Shown: in pieces, positions 18,355 through 27,208 of the stretch | Layout: each line of letters opens with the position of its first letter | Position numbering within the stretch: position 1 is the stretch's first letter | NCBI GenBank assembly: GCA_044238845.1 | Contig: JBIICN010000006.1 | Location: 1-64,000 of the forward strand | DNA: 64,000 nucleotides | Direction: 5' to 3' | From: UBA4416 sp044238845 | GTDB lineage: Bacteria > Bacteroidota > Bacteroidia > B-17B0 > Aurantibacillaceae | Program-made: the position numbers and the translations under genes | Notes under the pieces: generated by a model | The model's input: only the letters and a program-made list of their open reading frames with translations | Told to the model about the DNA's origin: nothing | Database searches by the model: none

Positions 18355-19704
18355 TCAATTATCTTTTTCAATATCTGAAGCTGAGAATCTTTGTAAACTG
18401 TTAATTTTTGTTAGTTGATCAGAAACTTTGGATTCATCTCCGGATATAACTAACTTATAGACATTAGGCGTAAAGTATTTTTTTATCACTTTATTAATAT
18501 CCTCAATTGTTAAGGTATTTAAATCATTAATTAAGTTTTTTCTTTTTTCGAAATTATAGATTAAAGGGTTATAAAAACCTGATACTTCATCCGGGCTTTC
18601 CATTCTTTTAATTCCAATTATTCTTTTATAAACAGCTTCTTTAAAAGTCGTTTCATCAATAGCGGTAGAGTTAAAATTAGCTAAGGTTTTATCAAATAAA
18701 TCAATTGTACTAATTAATTCACTACTTCTAACAGAACAAGTTACCGTAAACAAATTAGCGTATTTACTAGCGCGTTGATTACTTCCTATGCTGTAGGTTT
18801 TACCACCTTTTTCTCTAATTTCTTTAAACAATACCTCATTAAATATATTGTTAGCAATCGTAAAAGCTAATTGATCTTTATCGGTAACTGCAGGTGAAAT
18901 TTTATTCCATTGTAAAGCACATTGTGTGGCACCTGCTCTATTGATAAATCCAATTTCTTTTTTCTTAATTGACACTGACTCTAAACTAACGCCATTTGCT
19001 CCGCCAAATTCTGATTTCCAAGATCCATAATATTTTTCGATGATAGGTTTTATAGAAGCAGCGTCAAAACTTCCGCAAATTATCAAATTAGCATTCTTAG
19101 GCGTAAAATTAAAATCGTAATACTCTTTAATAATAACTGGTGTTATTTTTTGAATTTGAGCTTTATAAAAATAACGTCCTAATGGATTTGACAACCCAAA
19201 TATGAAATAATCACTAAATACAGAAGACAATTCGGCTATATCCATTTTTGTAGGACTATTAAAATCAATATTTTGAGCAATCATTAAATCCATTTTTTCT
19301 TTTGGAAAAGTTGGAGTTAAAACAGCCGCCGACATTAAATCCATCCCTGCATCTAAGTCTTTACTTAGTATATTCATTTCAATGGTTGTGTTATCTTTTG
19401 AAGCTGCTGCAGATAAAGAAGTTCCTAAAGCAAATGCTTTATTCGACTGTGTTTCAATATCGTATTTGGCATTACCCATTAAAATGGCATTTGAAACAAT
19501 GTCGCTATAATTTTGCTGTCCGGGTGTTTCATTTACCCTACCAGTATTTAAAACTAATTTTACATTAATAGCAGGAATATTTCCATACTGAAATAAATAA
19601 ACCTTTAATCCATTTTTTAAGTTAAATGTTTCGTAAGTAGGAATAATTTGAGCTTTAGTAAAACAAGATATTAGTAATAAAAAAACGAATGTTATATGTC
19701 TCAT
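18355..19704 (-). CDS. M16 family protein lacking the HxxEH zinc site
   Basis: A 449-residue exported protein (signal peptide 1-18, ending TKAQ) with the two-domain M16 (insulinase/processing peptidase) fold. Recognisable parts are TFNLKNGLKVYLF, NTGRVNETPGQQ and YYDFNFTPKNANLIICG. The zinc-binding HxxEH that should follow the first of these is replaced by the stretch around NYSDIVSNAILMGN, so it is predicted to be non-catalytic. In related bacteria such subunits pair with a catalytic M16, which is not adjacent here. The ATG at 19704 is chosen over a TTG at 19716, which would overlap the preceding gene. One base separates it from the sigma-54 activator. Confidence 0.88.
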   Translation of the reverse strand: MRHITFVFLLLISCFTKAQIIPTYETFNLKNGLKVYLFQYGNIPAINVKLVLNTGRVNETPGQQNYSDIVSNAILMGNAKYDIETQSNKAFALGTSLSAAASKDNTTIEMNILSKDLDAGMDLMSAAVLTPTFPKEKMDLMIAQNIDFNSPTKMDIAELSSVFSDYFIFGLSNPLGRYFYKAQIQKITPVIIKEYYDFNFTPKNANLIICGSFDAASIKPIIEKYYGSWKSEFGGANGVSLESVSIKKKEIGFINRAGATQCALQWNKISPAVTDKDQLAFTIANNIFNEVLFKEIREKGGKTYSIGSNQRASKYANLFTVTCSVRSSELISTIDLFDKTLANFNSTAIDETTFKEAVYKRIIGIKRMESPDEVSGFYNPLIYNFEKRKNLINDLNTLTIEDINKVIKKYFTPNVYKLVISGDESKVSDQLTKINSLQRFSASDIEKDN

Positions 19705-19705
19705 A

Positions 19706-20953
19706 TTATTCTTCAATATTATATTCGTTTATTTTTCTATAAAGAGTACGTTCGCTAATTCCAAGTTCTTGTGAAGCATATTTACGTTTTCCTTTATGTT
19801 TCTTTAATGCTTTTTTAATCATGTCTATTTCCTTGTCTTGAAGTGATAGAGATTCTTCTACAACGATTGGTTGATTAAAACCATTGGTTTCTTTTACAAT
19901 GATTGGATTATGAACCTTTACTTCATTTGAAACAATTGGAAAGTTTCCTTCGTTATTATACAATCTATCAATAGTTTGTAAATCATCTGAAGGTAAATTA
20001 CCCATAGCATTTCCTCCAACCTGCACAATATCATGAACTACTTTTTTCAAATCGTTCAAATCCTTTTTCATATCAAATAAAACTTTGTATAACAAATCAC
20101 GTTCGTTCATTTCTGATGAATTTGAAGAATTTGCAAAGCTTGAATTTGCAACCGCTGGCAATTTATTAGTATTATAATTTGGAAGATATTGTAAAATACC
20201 TTCTAAATTAATATCACGTTCTTTTTCAATAATAGAAATTTGTTCTGTAATATTCTTTAGCTGACGAATATTACCTGGCCAATAATAATTTACTAAAGCA
20301 TGTTCTGCATCAGGTGATAACTTTACTGCTGGCATTCTATACTTCGTAGCAAAATCACTGGCAAACTTTCTAAACAATAAATAAATATCGTCTTTACGTT
20401 CGCGCAATGGAGGTAAATTAATGGGAACCGTATTTAAACGGTAATATAAATCTTCTCTAAATTTTCCTTTCTCAATAGCGACATTAAAATTAATATTAGT
20501 AGCAGCAACCACCCTAACATTTGTTTTTTGAACTTTACTGCTACCTACTCTAATATATTCTCCGGTTTCTAACACACGTAATAAACGTGCTTGTGTTGTT
20601 AATGGCAACTCCCCTACTTCATCTAAAAAAATAGTTCCGCCATCTGCTACTTCAAAATACCCTTTACGTGCTTCATGCGCACCCGTAAAGGATCCTTTTT
20701 CGTGACCAAATAATTCACTATCAATGGTCCCTTCAGGAATTGCACCGCAGTTTACTGCAATGTATTGTCCATGTTTTCGAGAACTATTTTGATGAATAAT
20801 CTGCGGGAATACTTCTTTACCAGTTCCACTTTCGCCGTTAATTAATACGTTTAAATCGGTAGGTGCAACTTGACGAGCAACATCAATTGCTCTTTCCAGT
20901 AGCGGGTTGTTACCCATAATTCCGAAGCGTTGTTTTATATCTTGTAATGTCAT
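19706..20953 (-). CDS. Sigma-54 dependent transcriptional activator without receiver domain
   Basis: A 415-residue enhancer-binding protein. The AAA+ domain starts almost at the N-terminus: Walker A GESGTGKE (residues 40-47), the sigma-54 contact loop GSFTGA (87-92), Walker B GGTIFLDE, and an arginine-rich sensor region. A linker of about 100 residues (250-350) with a coiled stretch follows, then a Fis-type helix-turn-helix (about 375-415, QELGISERTLYRKI). There is no receiver, GAF or PAS domain, so it is either constitutive or controlled by the linker or a partner. It lies downstream of miaB, as in many Bacteroidota. Confidence 0.93.
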   Translation of the reverse strand: MTLQDIKQRFGIMGNNPLLERAIDVARQVAPTDLNVLINGESGTGKEVFPQIIHQNSSRKHGQYIAVNCGAIPEGTIDSELFGHEKGSFTGAHEARKGYFEVADGGTIFLDEVGELPLTTQARLLRVLETGEYIRVGSSKVQKTNVRVVAATNINFNVAIEKGKFREDLYYRLNTVPINLPPLRERKDDIYLLFRKFASDFATKYRMPAVKLSPDAEHALVNYYWPGNIRQLKNITEQISIIEKERDINLEGILQYLPNYNTNKLPAVANSSFANSSNSSEMNERDLLYKVLFDMKKDLNDLKKVVHDIVQVGGNAMGNLPSDDLQTIDRLYNNEGNFPIVSNEVKVHNPIIVKETNGFNQPIVVEESLSLQDKEIDMIKKALKKHKGKRKYASQELGISERTLYRKINEYNIEE

Positions 20954-20970
20954 AATTCTTGACTTAAAAG

Positions 20971-20999
20971 ACTGTTTGACTGAAGGGAGTCAAGACAGT
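20971..20999 (-). terminator. Hairpin between four-helix-bundle gene and sigma-54 activator
   Basis: An inverted repeat (actgtcttgact with agtcaaacagt, one bulge) lies two bases after the stop of the four-helix gene and 18 bases before the start of the activator. On the minus strand it is followed by a short T run. It could be a weak terminator or attenuator that lowers expression of the downstream genes. Confidence 0.45.
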
Positions 21000-21000
21000 T

Positions 21001-21366
21001 TTATTTATCATTCAATATTTTATCTCTAAAATTTGATATTTGTTTTTGTAATACTTCTACTTTATTTAAAATATTTTTTAATTCAGTTTTATTGCCATAC
21101 TTTCTTCTTTCACAAATCAACAACTGTGTTTCCATTTCGTAAGAAGAAGTTAAGGATATAGTTAAAAACTCAGCGAAATGAATATTTGTTCTTTTTCCTG
21201 ATCCTTCTGAAATATTTGAAGGAACAGACACGGCACATTTTTCAAGTTGATTAATTAAATTATATTTTTCTTTATTTGGGAGTGTTTCTGTGTAGGTGTA
21301 AATTAAATCACACAAATCCATCGCATCAATCCAAATCGTCAATTTCTTAAAATTATGCTTTATCAT
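21001..21366 (-). CDS. Four-helix bundle protein (23S rRNA intervening-sequence type)
   Basis: A 121-residue all-helical protein of the family first seen in intervening sequences of bacterial 23S rRNA and now found between unrelated genes in many Bacteroidota. Family marks are FKKLTIWIDAMDLCDLIY, LINQLEKCAVSVPSNISEGSGKRT and FLTISLTSSYEMETQLLI. Function is unknown. It sits between miaB and the sigma-54 activator and is preceded by a nine-base repeat array, which suggests it was inserted into an older operon. Confidence 0.93.
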   Translation of the reverse strand: MIKHNFKKLTIWIDAMDLCDLIYTYTETLPNKEKYNLINQLEKCAVSVPSNISEGSGKRTNIHFAEFLTISLTSSYEMETQLLICERRKYGNKTELKNILNKVEVLQKQISNFRDKILNDK

Positions 21367-21371
21367 ATTTT

Positions 21372-21434
21372 ACAATGTCTTTTATCCCTTTCGTCCCTTC
21401 TATCTCTTTAATCTCTTCTGTCCCCTTAGTCTCT
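21372..21434 (-). repeat. Nine-base tandem repeat array between miaB and the four-helix gene
   Basis: Seven degenerate units on the plus strand follow TTnnTCYCT with exact nine-base spacing: acaatgtct, tttatccct, ttcgtccct, tctatctct, ttaatctct, tctgtcccc, ttagtctct. On the transcribed strand this is a purine-rich GRGAnnnAA array. The last unit overlaps the 3' end of miaB and its stop codon. Confidence 0.75.
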
Positions 21435-22853
21435 TACCTCTCCAATCAACGTTCCACTTGTACAACTAGTAATCAGCACATTCACATAATCACCTTTCTT
21501 TAAATTTCCTTTTGGGAAAACACAAACGGTATTTTGTGAATTTCTTCCACTCATCATGTCTGCTGATTTTTTAGATACGTTTTCTACCAACACTCTATAT
21601 ACTTTCCCTAAACCTTCTTTCGTTCTAATTTCACTATGTCTACGTTGTGCATCCACAATCTCTGTTAAACGACGGCTTTTTACTTCAGCTGGAACATCAT
21701 CTTCATACTTACGTTCTGCTAATGTTTTAGGGCGTTCGCTGTATGAGAACATATAAGCAAATTCATATTTCACTTCTTCCATTAAGGATAAGGTATCTTG
21801 ATGTTGCTCTTCTGTTTCTCCACAAAAACTAGTAATAATATCAGCGCTAATAGCTGCATCAGGCATAATACGACGAATAGCCGCAATGCGATCTAAATAC
21901 CATTCGCGCGTATAACCACGATTCATTTTTTCTAATACATCGCTGTTTCCACTTTGTACTGGTAAGTGCACGTATTTGCAGATGTTATCGTACTTTGCCA
22001 TCATGTGTAACACATCATCACCCATATCTTTTGGGTGAGAAGTCGAATAACGCACACGTAAATCAGGATGAATTAAAGCAACCATTTCTAATAATTCAGC
22101 AAAAGTGGTTGAATTCGCTTTTTGTTCTTCTGTTAATGTTTCTTTCTTTAATCCTCCGCCACTCCACAAATAAGAATTTACATTTTGTCCTAACAACGTT
22201 ACTTCTCTGTAGCCTTTATCAAATGCTTCTTGACATTCTTTTACAATGGTTTCTGGCTCACGACTTCTCTCTCTACCACGAGTAAATGGTACAACACAAA
22301 AGCTGCACATATTATCGCAACCACGCATAATACTCACAAATGCACTTACGCCGTTATGATCTAAACGCACTGGCGAAATATCAGCATAGGTTTCTTCTTT
22401 ACTTAAAATCACATTAATGGCTTGTTGTCCACCCTCGGCTACAGCAATTAAATTTGGTAAATCGCGGTAGGCATCAGGACCAACGACCATATCCACCAAT
22501 TTTTCTTGCTCCAAAAACTGATGTTTTAAGCGTTCGGCCATGCAGCCTAATACACCAATTAATAGGTTTTTATTGGTCTTTTTTACTTTTTTGTAATCGT
22601 ATAAACGCTGACGAACGCGAGATTCTGCATTTTCGCGAATAGCACAGGTATTTACAAATATTAAATCAGCTTCTTTATAATCAGTTGTTGTGGTATATCC
22701 TTTATCAATCAAAATAGAAGCTACAATCTCGCTATCCGCAAAATTCATCTGGCAACCGTAGCTCTCCAAAAACATCTTTTTTCCGCCAGTATTTTTGGTT
22801 TCTCTAACTAATGCTTCCCCTTGTTTTGATTCGTCTATTATTTTGTTCTCCAT
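21426..22853 (-). CDS. miaB: tRNA-2-methylthio-N6-dimethylallyladenosine synthase MiaB
   Basis: A 475-residue radical-SAM methylthiotransferase that converts i6A37 to ms2i6A37 in tRNA. It has the N-terminal UPF0004 domain with cluster cysteines (SYGCQMNFADSE, NTCAIRENAE, LGCMAER), the radical-SAM motif CDNMCSFC, and a C-terminal TRAM domain (about 405-475). I chose the ATG at 22853; an in-frame TTG at 22895 would add 14 residues that lie upstream of a TATCTTTG promoter element. It is the first gene of a long minus-strand run. Confidence 0.96.
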   Translation of the reverse strand: MENKIIDESKQGEALVRETKNTGGKKMFLESYGCQMNFADSEIVASILIDKGYTTTTDYKEADLIFVNTCAIRENAESRVRQRLYDYKKVKKTNKNLLIGVLGCMAERLKHQFLEQEKLVDMVVGPDAYRDLPNLIAVAEGGQQAINVILSKEETYADISPVRLDHNGVSAFVSIMRGCDNMCSFCVVPFTRGRERSREPETIVKECQEAFDKGYREVTLLGQNVNSYLWSGGGLKKETLTEEQKANSTTFAELLEMVALIHPDLRVRYSTSHPKDMGDDVLHMMAKYDNICKYVHLPVQSGNSDVLEKMNRGYTREWYLDRIAAIRRIMPDAAISADIITSFCGETEEQHQDTLSLMEEVKYEFAYMFSYSERPKTLAERKYEDDVPAEVKSRRLTEIVDAQRRHSEIRTKEGLGKVYRVLVENVSKKSADMMSGRNSQNTVCVFPKGNLKKGDYVNVLITSCTSGTLIGEVRD

Positions 22854-22870
22854 GTATATCAATAAAAACG

Positions 22871-22878
22871 CAAAGATA
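22871..22878 (-). promoter_or_regulatory. Putative -7 promoter element for the miaB run
   Basis: The minus strand reads TATCTTTG, a full TAnnTTTG match, 17 bases before the miaB ATG. It supports the shorter miaB start. Confidence 0.5.
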
Positions 22879-23163
22879 AGGCTTTGTTCTGACAAATTGA
22901 CACGTTAACCATTTTTCACAATCTAAAATCAATATTTTTTTGAAATATTTTAAATAACTATAAATCAGTTGATTAAATAGCTAAAAACGAACTCAAAAGA
23001 GCTAAAAACAGAGTCCATAAAAATAAAAATTAGGTTTATTCGAATTAAATTTTTTTCCTTTGCAAACTTTTAAAGCAAACCAATCTCGATTTTTTGGGTT
23101 TAAAAACCTCAAAATTTGTCAAGTTTTAGCTTTAAAATTCGAACTTTTAATACATATATATAC
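22879..23163. other. Divergent intergenic region miaB / topA
   Basis: About 285 bases of very AT-rich sequence without a credible gene. It should hold the topA promoter. The nearest match is TTCCTTTG at 23055-23062 (seven of eight to TAnnTTTG). The short repeated words agctaaaaac (about 22979 and 23001) are also present. Nothing else was recognised. Confidence 0.4.
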
Positions 23164-25818
23164 ATGGCAAAAAATTTAGTTATTGTCGAGTCCCCTGCAA
23201 AGGCAAAAACCATTGAAGGGTTTTTAGGTAAAGATTTTACGGTTAAATCTAGTTTCGGACATATTAGAGATTTAGTAAAAAAGGGATTCGGTGTAGATAT
23301 AGAGAATAATTTCACTCCAACTTACGAAGTACAACCAGATAAAGAGAAAGTAATAGCCGAATTAAAAAAATTATCAAAGGGAGCCGATATGGTTTGGTTG
23401 GCATCCGATGAGGATCGTGAGGGAGAAGCAATTAGCTGGCATTTATACGAAACATTAGGATTAACCAAAAATAACACAAAACGTATTGTTTTTCATGAAA
23501 TTACTAAGCCTGCGATTTTAAAGGCGATTGAAAATCCACGTGAAATTGATATTAATTTAGTAAACGCACAACAAGCGCGTCGTGTATTAGACAGATTAGT
23601 AGGTTTTGAATTATCTCCTATTTTATGGCGTAAAGTTCGTCCGAGTTTATCGGCTGGACGTGTGCAATCGGTAGCGGTTCGTTTAATTGTGGAGCGCGAA
23701 AGAGAAATCCAAAAATTTGAATCAACATCAGCTTATAAAGTATCTGCTTTATTTAAAGTTGGAACTGGCATTTTAAAAGCTGAATTAGATAAACGTTATA
23801 GTTCGGAAGCAGAAGCTCAAGCCTTTTTAGAAAAATGCAAAGTAGCGTCTTACACCATTGAAAGTTTAGAAACAAAACCTGCAAAACGCTCACCAGCTGC
23901 ACCTTTTACTACTTCTACTTTACAACAAGAAGCAGCTCGTAAATTAGGTTTTTCGGTAGCGCAAACCATGCAAGTGGCACAGCGTTTATACGAAGCAGGT
24001 AAGATTACTTACATGAGAACTGACTCCGTAAATTTATCGGATACAGCCATGGATCAAGCAAACAAGGCTATTAACGAAAATTACGGCGCTAAATATTACA
24101 ATCCTCGCAAATACAAAAATAAGAGCAAAGGTGCACAAGAAGCGCATGAGGCTATCCGTCCTACATACATTGACAGAACAGTGATTGATGGAGAACGTAA
24201 CGAAATTCGTTTATATGATTTAATTTGGAAACGTACCATTGCGTCACAAATGAGTGATGCTGAGTTAGAAAAAACAACTGCTAAAGTAAATGTAAGCGGT
24301 ACTTCTGAACTATTTGTAGCGCAAGGTGAAGTATTAAAATTTGATGGTTTCTTAAAAGTATATATGGAAGGAACGGATGATGAAGATTCGGACGAAGAAA
24401 ATTCATCGATGTTACCTCCAATGAAAGTGGGCGAAAAATTAGAGAGTCAAGAAATTACAGCAACACAACGTTTTACGCATCACCCTGCACGTTATACAGA
24501 GGCAAGTTTAGTGAAAAAATTAGAAGAGTTAGGTATTGGTCGTCCTTCTACATACGCTCCAACAATTAGTACGGTTCAAAAACGTAACTATGTGGAGAAG
24601 ACTGATAAAGAAGGAACTCCAAGACAATATGTGAATTTAACTTTGGTTAAACAAAACATTACTAAGGACATAAAAACAGAAAATACAGGAGCTGAAAAAT
24701 CAAAATTATTTCCAACTGATATTGGAATGGTAGTAAATGATTTCTTATTGAAATACTTTCCTACGATTTTAGATTTTAATTTTACAGCTAAAGTTGAAGA
24801 AGAGTTTGACGAGATTGCTGAAGGTAATTTAGACTGGCAAAATATGTTGAAAGAGTTTTATACTCCTTTCCATAAAACAGTTGAAACAACATCTGAAAAT
24901 AGTGAACGTGCGAGTGGAGAAAAAATATTAGGTGTTGATCCAGTGAGCGGAAAACCAGTATCGGTGCGTGTTGGCCGTTTTGGTCCATTAGCACAAATTG
25001 GAGAAACGATTGAAGGTTCGGAAGAAAAACCAAAATTTGCTAGTTTAAGAAGAACTCAAAGTATTGAAACCATTACCTTAGAAGAAGCTTTAGATTTATT
25101 TAAATTACCTTTAACTTTAGGTGATTATAATGGACAAGAAGTAATAGTAGCAGTTGGACGTTTTGGACCTTATATTAAATTAGGAGAAGCATTCATTTCT
25201 ATTCCTCGCACCATTGATCCTTTAACAGTTGATATGGAAAAGGCTATTGAAATTATTAAAGAAAAAGAAGAAGCAGATGCTCCAGTGGCTCATTACCAAG
25301 GCAAAGGTGTAACTAAAGGAAAAGGACGTTTTGGACCATTTATTAAATATGATGGCATGTTTATTAATGTACCAAGAGCTTATGATTTTGATAATTTATC
25401 TCAAAATGATATTAATGAATTAATTGAGAAAAAATTAGAGAAAGAAGCGAATCGTTATATTCAAAACTGGACTGAAGAAAAAATATCAGTTGAAAACGCA
25501 CGTTGGGGACCACAAATTAAATTTGGAAAACTACAATTAAAATTAATTAAAAATGGCGGCGGTAAATTTACACCAGATGAATTAGCAGCTTTAACCTTAG
25601 ATGAAGTAAAAGCAATGATTTTATTACAAGTGCCAAAAGCATTTGATAAAAAAGGAACTAAGAAAGCTGCTCCAAAGAAAGCAAAAGTTGTAAAGTTAGC
25701 TACTGATAAAGCTTCGACAGGCTCAGCTACCAAAAAAGCGGCCGTGAAAAAAGCCGCTAGTAAAAAAACAGCACCGAAGAAAGTGGCTGCAAAGAAAGCC
25801 GCTGCTAAAAAGAAATAA
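23164..25818 (+). CDS. topA: Type I DNA topoisomerase TopA with basic tail
   Basis: An 884-residue type IA topoisomerase that relaxes negative supercoils. It begins MAKNLVIVESPAKAKTIEGF (Toprim), has DEDREGEAISWHL, and carries the catalytic Tyr283 in ITYMRTDS. Its C-terminal half holds repeated VGRFGP / KGRFGPFIKYDG modules (Topo C-terminal repeats), where zinc fingers occur in enterobacteria. The last 50 or so residues are a Lys/Ala-rich histone-H1-like tail, interrupted by ASTGSA, which is encoded by a dispersed DNA repeat. The ATG at 23164 matches the family start; an upstream TTG at 23116 is rejected. A strong terminator follows. Confidence 0.97.
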   Translation: MAKNLVIVESPAKAKTIEGFLGKDFTVKSSFGHIRDLVKKGFGVDIENNFTPTYEVQPDKEKVIAELKKLSKGADMVWLASDEDREGEAISWHLYETLGLTKNNTKRIVFHEITKPAILKAIENPREIDINLVNAQQARRVLDRLVGFELSPILWRKVRPSLSAGRVQSVAVRLIVEREREIQKFESTSAYKVSALFKVGTGILKAELDKRYSSEAEAQAFLEKCKVASYTIESLETKPAKRSPAAPFTTSTLQQEAARKLGFSVAQTMQVAQRLYEAGKITYMRTDSVNLSDTAMDQANKAINENYGAKYYNPRKYKNKSKGAQEAHEAIRPTYIDRTVIDGERNEIRLYDLIWKRTIASQMSDAELEKTTAKVNVSGTSELFVAQGEVLKFDGFLKVYMEGTDDEDSDEENSSMLPPMKVGEKLESQEITATQRFTHHPARYTEASLVKKLEELGIGRPSTYAPTISTVQKRNYVEKTDKEGTPRQYVNLTLVKQNITKDIKTENTGAEKSKLFPTDIGMVVNDFLLKYFPTILDFNFTAKVEEEFDEIAEGNLDWQNMLKEFYTPFHKTVETTSENSERASGEKILGVDPVSGKPVSVRVGRFGPLAQIGETIEGSEEKPKFASLRRTQSIETITLEEALDLFKLPLTLGDYNGQEVIVAVGRFGPYIKLGEAFISIPRTIDPLTVDMEKAIEIIKEKEEADAPVAHYQGKGVTKGKGRFGPFIKYDGMFINVPRAYDFDNLSQNDINELIEKKLEKEANRYIQNWTEEKISVENARWGPQIKFGKLQLKLIKNGGGKFTPDELAALTLDEVKAMILLQVPKAFDKKGTKKAAPKKAKVVKLATDKASTGSATKKAAVKKAASKKTAPKKVAAKKAAAKKK
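25711..25730. repeat. Dispersed palindromic repeat inside topA tail
   Basis: The sequence gcttcgacaggctcagctac lies in frame within the Lys/Ala-rich tail and encodes ASTGSA. It matches the family seen between genes at 16281-16303. Confidence 0.6.
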
Positions 25819-25835
25819 AACATTCAATCACTATT

Positions 25836-25864
25836 AAAAAGTCATCTAAATAGATGACTTTTTT
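25836..25864 (+). terminator. Intrinsic terminator of topA
   Basis: A 13-base perfect stem (aaaaagtcatcta / tagatgacttttt) with a two-base loop and T run. An in-frame ATG of the next gene (25854) lies inside its right arm, which argues that the downstream gene starts at 25878. Confidence 0.9.
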
Positions 25865-25877
25865 TATATTTAGACCA

Positions 25878-26273
25878 ATGAACTATAAAGCATTTGAACT
25901 ACCCATTACCATTCAATCAACGGATATTGATGAAAATGGTCACGTCAATAATATCACCTATTTAAAATGGGTGCAGGATATTGCAATTGCTCATTGGACA
26001 TCTGTGGCAACTAAAGAAATGAATGAACAATACATGTGGGTAGTAAGTCGCCATGAAATTGACTATTTAAAACAAGCTTTTATACACAACAAATTATTGG
26101 CTAAAACATGGGTGGTAGAACCCGATGGCGCCAAATCGTTTAGATATGTTGATATTTATGACACTGAAACCAATGCTATTGTTGCAAAAATAAAAACGAC
26201 CTGGTATTTATTAGACGCTGCTAGTAAAAGGCCAAAACGTATTGAATCAGACATCACTCAAGTATTTCAATAA
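25878..26273 (+). CDS. Acyl-CoA thioesterase, hotdog fold
   Basis: A 131-residue member of the 4-hydroxybenzoyl-CoA thioesterase-like hotdog family. It hydrolyses acyl-CoA or acyl-ACP thioesters; the substrate is unknown. The motif TDIDENGHVNNITYLKWVQD (residues about 16-35) contains the conserved Asp and the start of the hotdog helix. The start at 25878 is chosen because the alternative ATG (25854) lies in the topA terminator. It overlaps the next gene by one base (taatg), so the two are probably translated together. Confidence 0.88.
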   Translation: MNYKAFELPITIQSTDIDENGHVNNITYLKWVQDIAIAHWTSVATKEMNEQYMWVVSRHEIDYLKQAFIHNKLLAKTWVVEPDGAKSFRYVDIYDTETNAIVAKIKTTWYLLDAASKRPKRIESDITQVFQ

Positions 26274-26749
26274 TGAAAGCATCAAGTATTAGCGAATTAA
26301 AAAAAGAATTAAACGAATTGCCTGCAAAGCAATTGGTAGAGTTGTGCTTGCATTTAGCTAAATATAAAAAAGACAATAAAGAGTTTTTAGATTACCTTTT
26401 GTTTCAAGCGCATGATAAAGCAAGTTTTGTAAGCGCTGTGAAAACTGAAATTGACGAGCATTTTACCGAATTAAAAACGCAAGCCAATTTATATTACGTT
26501 AAAAAAAGTTTGCGCAAACTCTTACGCGTCATTACAAAATACTGCAAATACATTAGTGATAAAGCCCTCGCTGCCGATTTACATATTTACTTTTGTCAAA
26601 AAATGAAAGCCTCTAGTATCCCCTACCAAAAAAGTCAATTGCTGGTAAATATGTATGAGCAGCAACTCAAAAAAATAAACACCCTAATTAATGGGCTCCA
26701 TGAAGATTTGCAACAAGATTATTTAAATGATTTAGAGAAAATTCTCTAA
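26273..26749 (+). CDS. DUF6155-like hypothetical protein
   Basis: A 158-residue helical, lysine-rich cytoplasmic protein with the start SSISELKKELNELPAKQLVE and YYVKKSLRKLLRVITKYCKYI, resembling DUF6155 proteins of Bacteroidota. Function is unknown. It is translationally coupled to the thioesterase (start and stop overlap by one base). Its stop overlaps the end of the opposite-strand lipoprotein remnant by four bases. Confidence 0.7.
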   Translation: MKASSISELKKELNELPAKQLVELCLHLAKYKKDNKEFLDYLLFQAHDKASFVSAVKTEIDEHFTELKTQANLYYVKKSLRKLLRVITKYCKYISDKALAADLHIYFCQKMKASSIPYQKSQLLVNMYEQQLKKINTLINGLHEDLQQDYLNDLEKIL

Positions 26750-27132
26750 TTTCGCATATACAACTTTGTAGGTAAATTAGAAAGTGCATAGCCAATATTA
26801 GCCGCGCTATACGGACTATTTTCGATACCAACATAAAACGATTGATTTTTCAACTTAGTCGTTGATTGTATTCTGAAATGACCATCCGCATCTGTTGTAG
26901 CTTTTTCGATCGTATACAAAGAACCCATACATTGAGAAGAATTTCCTGAACTTTTTCCATTACAAGCTGATAATAGTATCACAACTCCACCCACTCCTTT
27001 GGGGTTTTTACTACTTAACGAATCGTACAAATAAACTTCAGATTAGAATTCAACTGTTTTTTTACATGTCGTATTTAAACAAAAGAAAAAACCTAAAATC
27101 ACTAAAGCCGTTAATTTAGTTAATAGTTTCAT
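26746..27132 (-). pseudogene. Small lipoprotein gene interrupted by an in-frame stop
   Basis: From an ATG at 27132 the frame encodes a lipoprotein signal (hydrophobic run, then NTTCKK as lipobox and sorting residues). It hits a TAA at 27043-27045 after 29 codons, then continues open in the same frame for about 100 codons to 26746. The downstream part (SLYTIEKATTDADGHFRIQS) looks like a carboxypeptidase-regulatory-like beta domain. A single base change would restore a protein of about 128 residues. Translation restart at a TTG (27030) would lose the export signal, so the gene is probably inactive, or the base is a sequence error. Confidence 0.6.
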
Positions 27133-27208
27133 AAATATTATAATTTATAAATGTAGTGTAAAGTATCCATATATCTAAGTCATCTTAAAAGCCAATTTAT
27201 GATACATA

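Noticed and set aside
19704..19716. TTG start of the M16 gene overlapping the sigma-54 gene
   Set aside because: The ATG at 19704 begins a normal signal peptide; the longer form adds four residues without support.
25461..25823. 120-residue ORF antisense to the topA tail
   Set aside because: The Phe/Ala-rich sequence is the reverse complement of Lys/Ala codons; an artefact.
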